A stretch of DNA of 64,000 nucleotides from Leptospira alstonii serovar Sichuan str. 79601 (GCF_000347175.1 NZ_ANIK01000056.1:1-64000); one strand, 5' to 3'. Shown: positions 7,819 to 14,612, numbered from the stretch's first letter. A program made the numbers and translations. Notes: generated by a model not told the origin, from the letters alone.

Positions 7819-9135
7819 TCATTGATTAAAATCAATGATCCAACCCTTCGGCGATATTTGGATTTTTTTATTTTGCCGGAAATTTTGATGTACTTCGGTT
7901 TTCCAGGAAGCACAATCCAAGCAATAACTGGATTTGTTAAAATAAGAGATGCCGGAAGAAAACAATGATAGAATAATAGGGATCACGTATATTAGGGTAG
8001 CGGGAATTCTAAAATTGACTTTCTTGAAACAGAAAAATAAATATCCGATCACTAACATCGTGTTCGGAAGATAAAAATATCTTCCTCCTCCAATCAACAA
8101 ATCGGGATACTTTGGATTCACCGCGAATATATAAGTTAAAATAGAAACAGTCGCAGAGCCGATCATCAAAGAACTTGCAAATTTATCTCTTTCTTTAATT
8201 GCAAACAAAACCAAACCTGTAAAGAATAGGAACAATACGTTTTTTAGTTTTATCCACGATTGAATATCTATTAAATTCAAGATCGAATATCTACTACCGA
8301 TTTCTCCAACAAAGGAACCTAATAAGATCCTGTAAAAATAAACAAGATTAAACTCTTCCATCGAGAAGCTGAATCTATTGTGAAGAGAGTTATTGTTATT
8401 AAGTATGAAAATTGAATATATCTGAATGAGAACTGGAAATAAACTGAATATTAAAAATTTATATTTTTTCTGAGATAGGACTAAATATATATAGATTGGT
8501 AAGACAAAGATGGCGACTGGGCCGTTCAGTAATGCAATCCAGGATAAAAAAACATATAGAATATTACGTGCTTTTGAGATTTGATTCAAGTTATCCATGC
8601 CGATCAGAATCAATATCCACGGAACGACAAAATGCAAATTAATCGAATTTAGAAAAATTTCTTCCGAGGGCCCGGTTAATAATATTAACGTGAATGAGCA
8701 AATTATCTTATTCTTAAAAGAATGTAAACGTTCGTTTTGTGATAAGCTAATCAAAATATGAGGAACCAACCAGATGGAGAGGGAAAACAGGATCATAAAC
8801 ATCGGAACCGTTTCCAAAGGAAGTAGGCTGCTTACATACGAGAACGTTCTGGGAAGTAGGGAATAATATCCGAGTTCGGGTTTGAAGATCGTTTTAAATC
8901 CGTAAAGATACGCTTCTCGAAAATAAATTGTTCCTTCTTCCGCCCACAATTGAGGTTCTATAAAAAGACGAAGGTCTCGAATCATTATAATTAAGAAGGG
9001 AACTATAAGGAATCGGACTTCATTGAGAACTTTAACTTTTAAAAAAACTTCTGAAGTTAAGAGTCTCTTATGAATTCTAAAATGTTTAAGTGGTGATTTG
9101 AATATACATAAGACATTTCTATCATTTAAGATCAT
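7819..9135 (-). CDS. polytopic membrane protein, GT-C glycosyltransferase-like
   Basis: The 438-residue protein has about ten hydrophobic segments spread over its length, and a motif LFIEPQLWAEEGTIYF at about residues 55-70. An acidic W-A-E-E-G pattern at the end of the first membrane helix is common in GT-C-type transferases that use lipid-linked sugars at the inner membrane. No other catalytic signature is clear, so a sugar donor or target cannot be named. The gene diverges from the XRE regulator, and the 100-base gap between them carries three operator-like sites, so it may be that regulator's target. It is AT-rich like the island, though unlike its small neighbours in size. Confidence 0.6.
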   Translation of the reverse strand: MILNDRNVLCIFKSPLKHFRIHKRLLTSEVFLKVKVLNEVRFLIVPFLIIMIRDLRLFIEPQLWAEEGTIYFREAYLYGFKTIFKPELGYYSLLPRTFSYVSSLLPLETVPMFMILFSLSIWLVPHILISLSQNERLHSFKNKIICSFTLILLTGPSEEIFLNSINLHFVVPWILILIGMDNLNQISKARNILYVFLSWIALLNGPVAIFVLPIYIYLVLSQKKYKFLIFSLFPVLIQIYSIFILNNNNSLHNRFSFSMEEFNLVYFYRILLGSFVGEIGSRYSILNLIDIQSWIKLKNVLFLFFTGLVLFAIKERDKFASSLMIGSATVSILTYIFAVNPKYPDLLIGGGRYFYLPNTMLVIGYLFFCFKKVNFRIPATLIYVIPIILSLFSSGISYFNKSSYCLDCASWKTEVHQNFRQNKKIQISPKGWIIDFNQ

Positions 9136-9153
9136 TCCAAGCCTCTATCTACG

Positions 9154-9232
9154 CACGTTTTTCCGTGCTACATTCGATTGACACACGAAAATCTGTGTGT
9201 TTAAAATGTCAAGTAGGGCACATAATTTCGTG
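9154..9232. promoter_or_regulatory. three operator-like palindromes and a promoter before the XRE gene
   Basis: Three sites fit CACR-N6-YGTG: 9154-9167, 9184-9197 and 9219-9232, with starts 30 and 35 bases apart, about three helical turns. The middle one sits between a TTGACA (9178-9183) and TAAAAT (9202-9207) promoter pair with an 18-base spacer. They lie between the divergent membrane protein and XRE genes. This is the layout expected for autoregulation by a small HTH protein. Confidence 0.55.
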
Positions 9233-9233
9233 T

Positions 9234-9452
9234 GTGGAATATGAAGAATTTATCCGGAAAGTTGGACAGAAAATAAAGGAAATCCGGGTAGCGAAAGGCA
9301 TTACTCAGGAAGCGATGGACGAAGGAGACTATGCTATTTCTTACCGGACGGTGCAAGATATCGAGAATGGGCAGTCCCACCCATCGGTACGTTCTATTTT
9401 TAAGATATCGAAGAGGTTGAAAGTAAAACCGAAAGATCTATTGGATGTGTGA
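9234..9452 (+). CDS. XRE-family helix-turn-helix regulator (72 aa)
   Basis: The protein is a single Cro/C1-type DNA-binding domain. IKEIRVAKGITQEAMDE is helix 1-2, ISYRTVQDIENGQSHPSV is the recognition region, and ISKRLKVKPKDLL is the closing helix. The frame is open from 9165, but the third operator-like site would then lie inside the gene. The GTG at 9234 gives the length of a minimal HTH protein and is preferred, though its ribosome-binding site is poor. The regulator likely represses its own promoter through the three CACR-N6-YGTG sites and may also control the divergent membrane protein. Confidence 0.75.
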   Translation: MEYEEFIRKVGQKIKEIRVAKGITQEAMDEGDYAISYRTVQDIENGQSHPSVRSIFKISKRLKVKPKDLLDV

Positions 9453-9529
9453 AATTTGGAGGGAAATTAATATAATTCTTACCTTACTATTTATATTTAT
9501 ACTAAGGGGAGATTTATTAAAGTTTTCTA

Positions 9530-9571
9530 TTGACCTAAGAATCTACTAAATATATAATAAGGGGGGGGGGG
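9530..9571 (+). promoter_or_regulatory. consensus promoter with a G11 tract at the transcription start
   Basis: TTGACC (9530-9535), a 17-base spacer and TATAAT (9553-9558) form a near-perfect sigma-70 promoter. Eleven G residues (9561-9571) fall where transcription should start and just before the ATG at 9576, so they also form the only ribosome-binding sequence. Slippage at this run would change initiation or the leader. Confidence 0.6.
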
Positions 9572-9575
9572 TTGT

Positions 9576-9851
9576 ATGGATAAGATTAAATTAACAGATT
9601 TACTTAGTGATCCTGAGATGATGGAAGTCCTCAAGACTATTTCAAAAGAGAGAGCAATTGTTCGTCGATCCTTACAGGCGAGAACCGGATTAACTAGAAA
9701 TAAACTATCTGAGCTAGTCTCTAAATTAAAAGAATCAAACTATATTAATTCAAGTCGAACTAGTCCATTTGAAGACTTTGATTCAATTTTCATTACTGCT
9801 AATGGCTTATCTGCCGAAAGAGAATTAAATAAATTAAAAATTACTAAATGA
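9576..9851 (+). CDS. winged-helix DNA-binding protein (91 aa)
   Basis: The order is helix (DPEMMEVLKTISKERAIVRR), helix-turn-helix (LQARTGLTRNKLSELVSKLKE) and a wing with two strands (YINSSRTSPFEDFDSIFITA) leading into a final helix. This is the MarR/ArsR-like winged-helix plan. A relic at 10967-11107 keeps the same wing pattern, so the family once had at least two copies here. It is 18 bases ahead of the membrane-protein gene at 9870 and probably controls or partners it. Expression depends on the G11-containing leader. Confidence 0.65.
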   Translation: MDKIKLTDLLSDPEMMEVLKTISKERAIVRRSLQARTGLTRNKLSELVSKLKESNYINSSRTSPFEDFDSIFITANGLSAERELNKLKITK

Positions 9852-9869
9852 CGGATTGAGTAGATACAA

Positions 9870-10487
9870 TTGGATATCCCCTCTATTAGTGCGTATGTAT
9901 TTCTTTTTACCTTAGTGAAAGTTGCACTTGAGCTAATACACAGCTCAAAATCATCATTCAGTTCCCTTCTTAATTTTTCATCAATATTATATTTAGTAGT
10001 CTCGTCAATAGTTAATATGCTGGCTTCGATTTTGTGTTTTCCTATTTTAAAAGATAAAATGTCTAATGATCTAAAATCAAGTTTTGCTTATGCGTTTTTA
10101 GCCACGTTTGCTTCTGAAGCGTTTGTTAGAAATTTAAATATGTCTTTTTTCGATATAGGTATACTATCCATTCGAGACTGGTTAAATAAAGTAAAAGAGC
10201 TTGCGATAGGAGCCACCTTGTTTAAGGCTGAGGCAGATTCAACTCATTCAAGACACAAAAAGGTCGATGAACTTTTGAAAAAAGTTTCCGATGAACAATT
10301 GGATTTCCATATAAATAGGCTCTTTACGGAAAATGTACTCGCATCAGATATTTTAACTGATGCTGGAAATAGTAATGATCCTATATCATACAAAGCTTGG
10401 GCGATTGTCAGTAATTTCCCCTTGGAAGCAGACGCCTTAATAAAAAATAATAAATACAGACCAAATATTGCTAATGTTATTAATTAA
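9870..10487 (+). CDS. membrane-anchored protein of unknown function (205 aa)
   Basis: The N-terminal 110 residues contain two to three hydrophobic segments (AYVFLFTLVKVALELI, ILYLVVSSIVNMLASILCFP and a weaker one). The C-terminal half is soluble and helical (KKVDELLKKVSDEQLDFHIN). It starts with TTG, as no ATG fits. It follows the winged-helix gene closely and is most likely in the same transcript. The family is not recognised. A membrane anchor plus a cytosolic domain beside a small regulator recalls toxin or phage-response pairs, but this is a guess. Confidence 0.5.
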   Translation: MDIPSISAYVFLFTLVKVALELIHSSKSSFSSLLNFSSILYLVVSSIVNMLASILCFPILKDKMSNDLKSSFAYAFLATFASEAFVRNLNMSFFDIGILSIRDWLNKVKELAIGATLFKAEADSTHSRHKKVDELLKKVSDEQLDFHINRLFTENVLASDILTDAGNSNDPISYKAWAIVSNFPLEADALIKNNKYRPNIANVIN

Positions 10488-10509
10488 CTAATTTTAGCCT
10501 AATTTTTCA

Positions 10510-10536
10510 ATGTCCTATTTTGGGATAATTGGGAAA
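10510..10536 (+). repeat. dispersed island element, copy 4
   Basis: Reads ATGTCCTAT, TTTGGGA, TAATTGGGAAA and is preceded by TAGCCTAATTTTTCA. It is the first plus-oriented copy and lies between the convergent ends of the genes at 10487 and 10555. Confidence 0.6.
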
Positions 10537-10554
10537 TTTATCAAAAAATAGCAT

Positions 10555-10740
10555 TTACCTGTCAAAATTAGTAGGTATCCGACCATTGAGGCTATTCCTA
10601 AAATATCCCATAATTATTGTAGTATCTAACGGGACTCCTTTTTGATGAGAATTATGGATTTTTGCTAATTCTAATAATCTTCTTTTAACTTGATTAATTG
10701 CGGCTTCTTCGATCATTGATCCTTGATAAATGTAAATCAA
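10555..10740 (-). CDS. small hypothetical protein or gene remnant (61 aa)
   Basis: The frame gives a helical stretch (EEAAINQVKRRLLELAKIHN) and a short tail. The first start (MIYIYQG) or the internal ATG nine codons later (MIEEAAINQ) could be used. It lies in a stretch rich in gene relics, so it may itself be a remainder. No homologue is recognised. Confidence 0.35.
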   Translation of the reverse strand: MIYIYQGSMIEEAAINQVKRRLLELAKIHNSHQKGVPLDTTIIMGYFRNSLNGRIPTNFDR

Positions 10741-10860
10741 TTTTCGTAAAGAATTTAAATTGACACATAATATTAAAATTTCAATAGTTTGAATATTCTA
10801 AATGCGTCATTTGGAGAATATTTTCTGTGAAAATTATTATCGATATCAGCCCGGCTATTG

Positions 10861-10947
10861 TTACAGAATTAAATAAACCTGTGGTATTGTCCCAGAAGTT
10901 AAGATTTGTTGCATTCGTTCAGGTGTTATTTCTTGATTTTGATCCAT
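10861..10947 (-). pseudogene. 28-codon gene remnant
   Basis: From an ATG at 10947 the frame reads MDQNQEITPERMQQILTSGT and stops 8 codons later. It loosely recalls the start of the 11119 gene product (EELKKRFEVSGILPEQ). It is too short to stand alone and is probably a relic. Confidence 0.25.
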
Positions 10948-10966
10948 AAATTTAAGTTCATCTTAA

Positions 10967-11107
10967 TTAGTAGGTCCTATTGAGGCAAATAACGATATTA
11001 TAGAAGCTATAAACCAACTTATCATTGATAAGTTGGTTATGGGAGGGCAAGACGATTCGATATTTTTAACTGATTTAGGCTATAAATATATCGAAAAAAA
11101 TCTTTAA
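10967..11107 (+). pseudogene. start-less 3' relic of a winged-helix gene
   Basis: The frame is open from just after a TAA at 10964 to 11107 with no usable start codon. It encodes IIEAINQLIIDKLVMGGQDD followed by SIFLTDLGYKYIEKNL. That is a helix plus beta wing matching the C-terminal half of the 9576 protein in pattern (DSIFITANGL). The N-terminal half is missing. It shows that modules in this island are lost by truncation. Confidence 0.45.
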
Positions 11108-11118
11108 TTTAGATTTTT

Positions 11119-11511
11119 CTAATTGGGTATTATATCTCTTATTGTAATCGGATTGTCTAATACACCTAACTTTATTTCTATATAATCTTCACGTAAATTA
11201 TTTAAATCAAATTCTGGCATTTTCAAATAATTTATAGGAATGAAATTCTCTCCATTCTCACTAGTAAAGCTAAAGTTGTAAGTATCAACATAGAATTTAC
11301 CATTTTCTATATCATTTTTTTTCAAATCATGGGTGACGATTTTTAAGGTAAAAACGTCTTTTATAAATTCTTCAAATGGGAATGAAATTTTCAGAGGGAC
11401 CGAGCTTTGTTCAAAAACATCCATTACTAATTCAATCTGTTCTGGGAGTATTCCAGATACTTCAAATCGTTTTTTTAATTCTTCTTTGTCTATTTCTATT
11501 GCTGGATTCAT
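11119..11511 (-). CDS. hypothetical protein (130 aa)
   Basis: Soluble protein with a helical first third (DKEELKKRFEVSGILPEQIE) and beta-prone remainder (VPLKISFPFEEFIKDVFTLK). No known motif and no signal peptide. It starts next to the dispersed element copy at 11567 and is transcribed away from it. It has no convergent partner of its own now; the relic at 10967-11107 runs towards it and ends 12 bases from its stop, so it may once have been half of a convergent pair. Confidence 0.5.
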   Translation of the reverse strand: MNPAIEIDKEELKKRFEVSGILPEQIELVMDVFEQSSVPLKISFPFEEFIKDVFTLKIVTHDLKKNDIENGKFYVDTYNFSFTSENGENFIPINYLKMPEFDLNNLREDYIEIKLGVLDNPITIRDIIPN

Positions 11512-11566
11512 AATATCTTAGTTGAAGTCAAAATTCTACTGAAATGGTAATTTACCACATTTTCAA

Positions 11567-11592
11567 ATGTCTTATTTGGGAAATCATTAAAT
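11567..11592 (+). repeat. dispersed island element, copy 5
   Basis: Reads ATGTCTTAT, TTGGGA, then AATCATTAAAT. It is a variant lacking the second TGGG block and shares GGGAAATCATTAA with copy 7. It lies between the divergent starts of the genes at 11511 and 11674. Confidence 0.55.
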
Positions 11593-11601
11593 ACAAATAC
11601 T

Positions 11602-11626
11602 ATTGACAATTTAAATCTTCGTATAT
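11602..11626 (+). promoter_or_regulatory. conserved upstream motif of family A gene (module 2)
   Basis: ATTGACAAT (11602-11610), 9 bases, CGTATAT (11620-11626). The arrangement is identical to the one before the family A gene of module 1, on the other strand, more than 3.8 kb away. Confidence 0.45.
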
Positions 11627-11673
11627 TGTTTTTGTCTAAAATAAAATCAAAATAATAATGGATGTAAAAATGT

Positions 11674-11976
11674 ATGATGAATAATAAACCAGCAAGTGCA
11701 GCACTTCCAGATAAAGGTCCCGAAAGTGATGGGGAGCGAATAGAAAGGATTAGGAAAAGAATACAAGGATTTGTATCTTTATCTACTATTACTTTGGAAG
11801 TAATGTTAACCAACGGTATTTCTATTTCTGGTGTATATAAAACGTTCTCTATTTCAAATCCGAATTTAGGGTATGCTACAACTGAAGCTTTTTTGATTCT
11901 TACATTGTCAGATGGTGAAGAAAAAAGTATTAACTTTTTGAATATTATTGATATAAAGAAGCAAAGCAATAATTAG
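11674..11976 (+). CDS. family A small protein (100 aa), module 2
   Basis: An N-terminal Pro/Ala-rich lead of about 20 residues is followed by the family pattern: RIRKRIQGFV helix, ITLEVMLTNGISISGVY strand-turn-strand, FLILTLSDGEEKSINFLNII strands to the end. It fits the shared h-I-T-x-x-V/L...G...I-x-G plan of the A family. Of the four copies it has the clearest barrel-like look. Its stop overlaps that of the family B gene at 11973 by 4 bases. A 462-base open frame on the opposite strand is its shadow. Confidence 0.6.
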   Translation: MMNNKPASAALPDKGPESDGERIERIRKRIQGFVSLSTITLEVMLTNGISISGVYKTFSISNPNLGYATTEAFLILTLSDGEEKSINFLNIIDIKKQSNN

Positions 11977-12185
11977 TTATCTATTCTCTGTAAAATTTTA
12001 AATAGATCATTTTCTATTTTATTGTTCTCAGGAGAAAAGGGTAATCCATCAAATTTTACTAAAACTTCAAGAATAAATCCATCTGCTTCCAAGCTATGAG
12101 AGTATTTAATTAAGAAGGTACTTTTATTGTTTTGTTTCAATAGCTCAAGTAAAGACTCTTTAACTTCAGATTTAGTATTTTCCAT
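11973..12185 (-). CDS. family B small protein (70 aa), module 2
   Basis: Shortest B member. The N-terminal helix VKESLLELLKQNNK corresponds to LLEFLKDK in the larger members. Two strands follow (FLIKYSHSL, FILEVLVKF), then FSPENNKIENDLFKILQRI, where ENN/E-x-x-x-D lines up with PENHEDYIKFMDLIW of the module 3 member. It overlaps its family A partner by 4 bases at the 3' ends. Confidence 0.5.
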   Translation of the reverse strand: MENTKSEVKESLLELLKQNNKSTFLIKYSHSLEADGFILEVLVKFDGLPFSPENNKIENDLFKILQRIDN

Positions 12186-12247
12186 AGGTAGTTAGATTAG
12201 TAGATAAAAATGGATTTGAGATTGTTAGTTTTTAGCTTAATTTCTTA

Positions 12248-12274
12248 ATGTTTTGTTTGGATAATTGAGAAAAA
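12248..12274 (+). repeat. dispersed island element, copy 6
   Basis: Reads ATGTTTTGT, TTGGA, TAATTGAGAAAAA, preceded by TAGCTTAATTTCTTA. It is a diverged full-length copy between the divergent starts at 12185 and 12323. Confidence 0.5.
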
Positions 12275-12322
12275 ATGGGTTTTATTAAACAACTTAAAAG
12301 TAGTTTGGGATACCTAATTATG

Positions 12323-12565
12323 AACAAATATACAGATAAAGAATTAGATCAACGCCATGTTCGTGCGATTAAAAGTTGCATTGAAAAGTTTAGGAAAGGT
12401 GATCAAATTACAATACATATATCTAATATTTACAATGCTATTATCGGAGAATTTTTGGAATTTACATTTGATGCAGATGAAGTTTCAGGTATTTTAACTT
12501 ATCATAGCCAAGAAGAGAATCAAACATGTTCTTTTAAATTGATAGAATCGGTTAAATGGGTTTGA
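12323..12565 (+). CDS. family A small protein (80 aa), module 3
   Basis: The frame opens at an ATG at 12275, but the start at 12323 (MNKYTDKELDQRH) lines up with the other family A proteins and follows TTTGGGA. The family pattern is present: RAIKSCIEKFRKG helix, ITIHISNIYNAIIGEF, then ILTYHSQ and FKLIESVKWV strands. It is the most diverged member. Its 3' end overlaps the family B gene at 12520 by 46 bases, the longest overlap of the four modules. Confidence 0.5.
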   Translation, partial: NKYTDKELDQRHVRAIKSCIEKFRKGDQITIHISNIYNAIIGEFLEFTFDADEVSGILTYHSQEENQTCSFKLIESVKWV

Positions 12566-12801
12566 GACTGTTCACTCTTTGATATATTTTTCTCTACATA
12601 CACACTCCAGATTAAATCCATAAATTTTATATAATCCTCATGATTCTCAGGAGAACTTTCTCCTCTATAAAAAACTCTGATTTTTAAATCAAAGTGATCG
12701 GCAGGATCACTTCCAAAGGCATGAGTGTGAGTAATCTTAATATCTTTATCAGCGAGGAATTCTTTTATTGTTTGTGAGAAGAGTTCTAAGTTTTTTTCCA
12801 T
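12520..12801 (-). CDS. family B small protein (93 aa), module 3
   Basis: The start FSQTIKEFLADKDIKITH matches the LLEFLKDK block of the other B proteins. DLKIRVFYRG is the strand, and SPENHEDYIKFMDLIWSVYV the closing helix. About 15 extra C-terminal residues come from the region overlapping the family A gene. The product is small, soluble and acidic. Its relation to the module 2 member is seen in the PEN-x-x-x-D/E stretch. Confidence 0.5.
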   Translation of the reverse strand: MEKNLELFSQTIKEFLADKDIKITHTHAFGSDPADHFDLKIRVFYRGESSPENHEDYIKFMDLIWSVYVEKNISKSEQSQTHLTDSINLKEHV

Positions 12802-12856
12802 ATTTACATAGTAGTTTTAAAGCATACTAATTAGGCTTAAAAAACCATATTCTCCG

Positions 12857-12882
12857 ATGTCTTTTGGGAAATCATTAAGCAT
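12857..12882 (+). repeat. dispersed island element, copy 7
   Basis: Reads ATGTCTTTT, GGGA, AATCATTAAGC. It sits between imperfect arms AATTAGGCTTAA and TTAAGCATAAATT that could pair. ATTGACAAT follows at 12890-12898 before the family A gene at 12927. Confidence 0.55.
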
Positions 12883-12889
12883 AAATTTA

Positions 12890-12914
12890 ATTGACAATTT
12901 AATTTTTACCATAT
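12890..12914 (+). promoter_or_regulatory. conserved upstream motif of family A gene (module 4)
   Basis: ATTGACAAT (12890-12898) is followed at a similar distance by CCATATT, a diverged form of the CGTATAT block. The ATG of the gene lies 12 bases after the end of this stretch. Confidence 0.4.
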
Positions 12915-12926
12915 TAATCATTGGCA

Positions 12927-13223
12927 ATGAAAAACGATGATATTTCAGATCGGAATGAGCATGTTCGAGTAATTAATAGTCTTTTAACTTTTAGGAGGAC
13001 TTTAGATAATGATATAATTACAATATCAGTTCGGAACGAAGGTATAATCATAGGGAAGATAAGGGACAATGAAAAAATTCCAACCAATAATGAGTCATTA
13101 TTGTTTAGGTTTTTTCTTATCGATATAAATAGCAAGCCGTATGAAATCGATGTAGATCTAATCGAGCAAGTTTTTGAGACACCAAAAGAAACTATCGAAG
13201 AATTTAAACAAAGAGGATTTTAA
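12927..13223 (+). CDS. family A small protein (98 aa), module 4
   Basis: RVINSLLTFRRTLDNDIITI then SVRNEGIIIGKIRDNEKI aligns closely with IIKSEINLRRKIDREVITIL and TNSNEIVTGKINSFEKI of module 1. This is the strongest pair in the A family. Strands FRFFLIDI and YEIDVDLIEQVF complete the pattern. The ATG at 12927 is used rather than the TTG six bases earlier. The stop overlaps that of the family B gene by 4 bases, the same overlap as module 2. Confidence 0.65.
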   Translation: MKNDDISDRNEHVRVINSLLTFRRTLDNDIITISVRNEGIIIGKIRDNEKIPTNNESLLFRFFLIDINSKPYEIDVDLIEQVFETPKETIEEFKQRGF

Positions 13224-13513
13224 AATTTCTTATTAGAAACTAATCCATCGGCTACATCCACATATAAACAAAAAAGTTCTTCTTTAAGGAAGACTGAGTC
13301 TAGATTCTCTTTTATATCTGGAAATGTGATCTTTAGCCCTATCTGACATGTGTTCTTATCTTTACCATCTTGATAATGAATAAAATCTATTCTTTTATCT
13401 TTTAAAAATTCTAAAAGACGATCTTCAATTGTATTTTCTTTCGCATCAAGTCGGTAATTTTTATGCCTTTTTAAGATAGCTTCTTTGGTAAAATTTTCTG
13501 GAATTAAATTCAT
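13220..13513 (-). CDS. family B small protein (97 aa), module 4
   Basis: Close paralogue of the module 1 B protein (AILKRHK, DRLLEFLKDK, KITFPDIKEN, EELFCLYVDVADG). Module 1 and module 4 therefore match for both partners, which points to duplication or transfer of the pair as a unit, one copy inverted and about 5.8 kb away. The ATG at 13513 lies 37 bases from the dispersed element copy at 13550. Confidence 0.6.
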   Translation of the reverse strand: MNLIPENFTKEAILKRHKNYRLDAKENTIEDRLLEFLKDKRIDFIHYQDGKDKNTCQIGLKITFPDIKENLDSVFLKEELFCLYVDVADGLVSNKKF

Positions 13514-13549
13514 AATTCATTAGTTAGTTTAAATCATCCACCATTTCAT

Positions 13550-13575
13550 ATGTCCTATAAGGGATAATTGGGAAA
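13550..13575 (+). repeat. dispersed island element, copy 8
   Basis: Reads ATGTCCTAT, AAGGGA, TAATTGGGAAA. It is the last copy and lies at the right edge of the AT-rich island, just before the glycosidase gene whose base use is that of the core chromosome. Confidence 0.6.
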
Positions 13576-13641
13576 CTTTTTTACAAACATATCGTCTTAT
13601 TAAAAATGAGAGTTCCGGAGTAGACCCGCATCCGAGGCGCG

Positions 13642-14592
13642 TTATTCGCTTTTCCCGACCAATAATCCGATTTTTTCCTTCCCTTTGGTCCAGTGCCAAT
13701 CGTTTCGAGCGTTGAAGTAAAGGAACCATCTCTTTTGCGTCGAATGAAACTTTACGTCTAAGGCGTAAATGTGGCTCCTCATCCAACCGGAAGTCGGCGC
13801 AAGAATCGGTTTCTGCGAAAGAAAATCCCAGGCGAGCCCGTCGGAAGAACGCAACAGATAGATCGCGGAACCCGAGCGACCGGCGGAATTTCGGTAGATA
13901 CAGTTTTCAAAACCTACGTATCCGTCCTCCGTTTTAAGAACTTTGACGGCGCCTGCGGCCAGGTTGCGACAGGAAGTGTCCGGCGAGATCAACGGACTTT
14001 GGAAAGGTTCATAGGGTCCCGAGATTTCATTCGCTTGTGCAACGCCGACGTAGGTCGGTTCGCAAAATCCGCAATCGGGAATTAAGGTGAGCGACGCGCT
14101 GTAATAGAGTCGATATTTGCCGTCCGCCTTTACAAGACAGGGATTGCCGATCGATTTACCATAACGCGGATCTGCGTGCCAATCCAGGGACGGTCGAAGG
14201 ATCGTTTTCGGCTCCGACCAGGTTTTCAGATCGCCGGAGGTCCGCATTTCAATCTGCGAGTTCCATTTCCAAAACGTAAACCAGGAAAAAACGATCTGAA
14301 ACGGGGTATATCGTTCATACAATAAATAGAATATTCCTTTTTCTTTATATATAAACGGCCTCATCGCGTGTCGGAATAAAAGGCGGCCCTTATCCCATTT
14401 GAGCCCGTCGTCGGACGCGTACCGATGTATGCCGAAGAGAGTATGACAGAAAAGATGAAATTTACCGTCCGGAGATTCGGATCTTTCCAGAAACGACGGG
14501 TCTGCGATAAGCGGAGTGAAACGCGGGCTTTCCAATACGGGATTGCCCGGATATAAACTCCAATGGATCTGCTTGAAGTCGGATATTTTCAA
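13642..14592 (-). CDS. five-bladed beta-propeller glycosidase-like protein (GH43/GH32 superfamily)
   Basis: The protein shows repeated blades with the pattern DPSFL / RPFIYKEKGIFYLLYERY / GNPCLVKADGKYRLYYSASL / GWMRSHIYALDVKFH. An Asp near each blade start, as in GH43-type propellers, is visible at ADPSF and ALDVKF. R-S-S-D-G-L-A-W-D and A-S-D-D-G-L-K-W-D repeats are typical of these enzymes. It has 316 residues and no signal peptide, so it is probably cytoplasmic, acting on oligosaccharides or sugar conjugates. The substrate cannot be told. It is the first gene with core-like base composition after the island. Confidence 0.65.
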   Translation of the reverse strand: MKISDFKQIHWSLYPGNPVLESPRFTPLIADPSFLERSESPDGKFHLFCHTLFGIHRYASDDGLKWDKGRLLFRHAMRPFIYKEKGIFYLLYERYTPFQIVFSWFTFWKWNSQIEMRTSGDLKTWSEPKTILRPSLDWHADPRYGKSIGNPCLVKADGKYRLYYSASLTLIPDCGFCEPTYVGVAQANEISGPYEPFQSPLISPDTSCRNLAAGAVKVLKTEDGYVGFENCIYRNSAGRSGSAIYLLRSSDGLAWDFLSQKPILAPTSGWMRSHIYALDVKFHSTQKRWFLYFNARNDWHWTKGKEKIGLLVGKSE

Positions 14593-14612
14593 GAAGTGCG
14601 CGCCTCTACCGT

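Noticed and set aside
11508..11969. 153-codon minus-strand frame opposite the family A gene at 11674
   Set aside because: The plus-strand gene has paralogues with the same pairing, while the minus frame has no relatives in the window and reads as a shadow.
1558..13575. Classical integron with attC sites
   Set aside because: TAGCYTAAT lead-ins slightly resemble an attC core, but no consistent GTTRRRY partner, no integrase, and genes on both strands within a unit argue against a standard integron.
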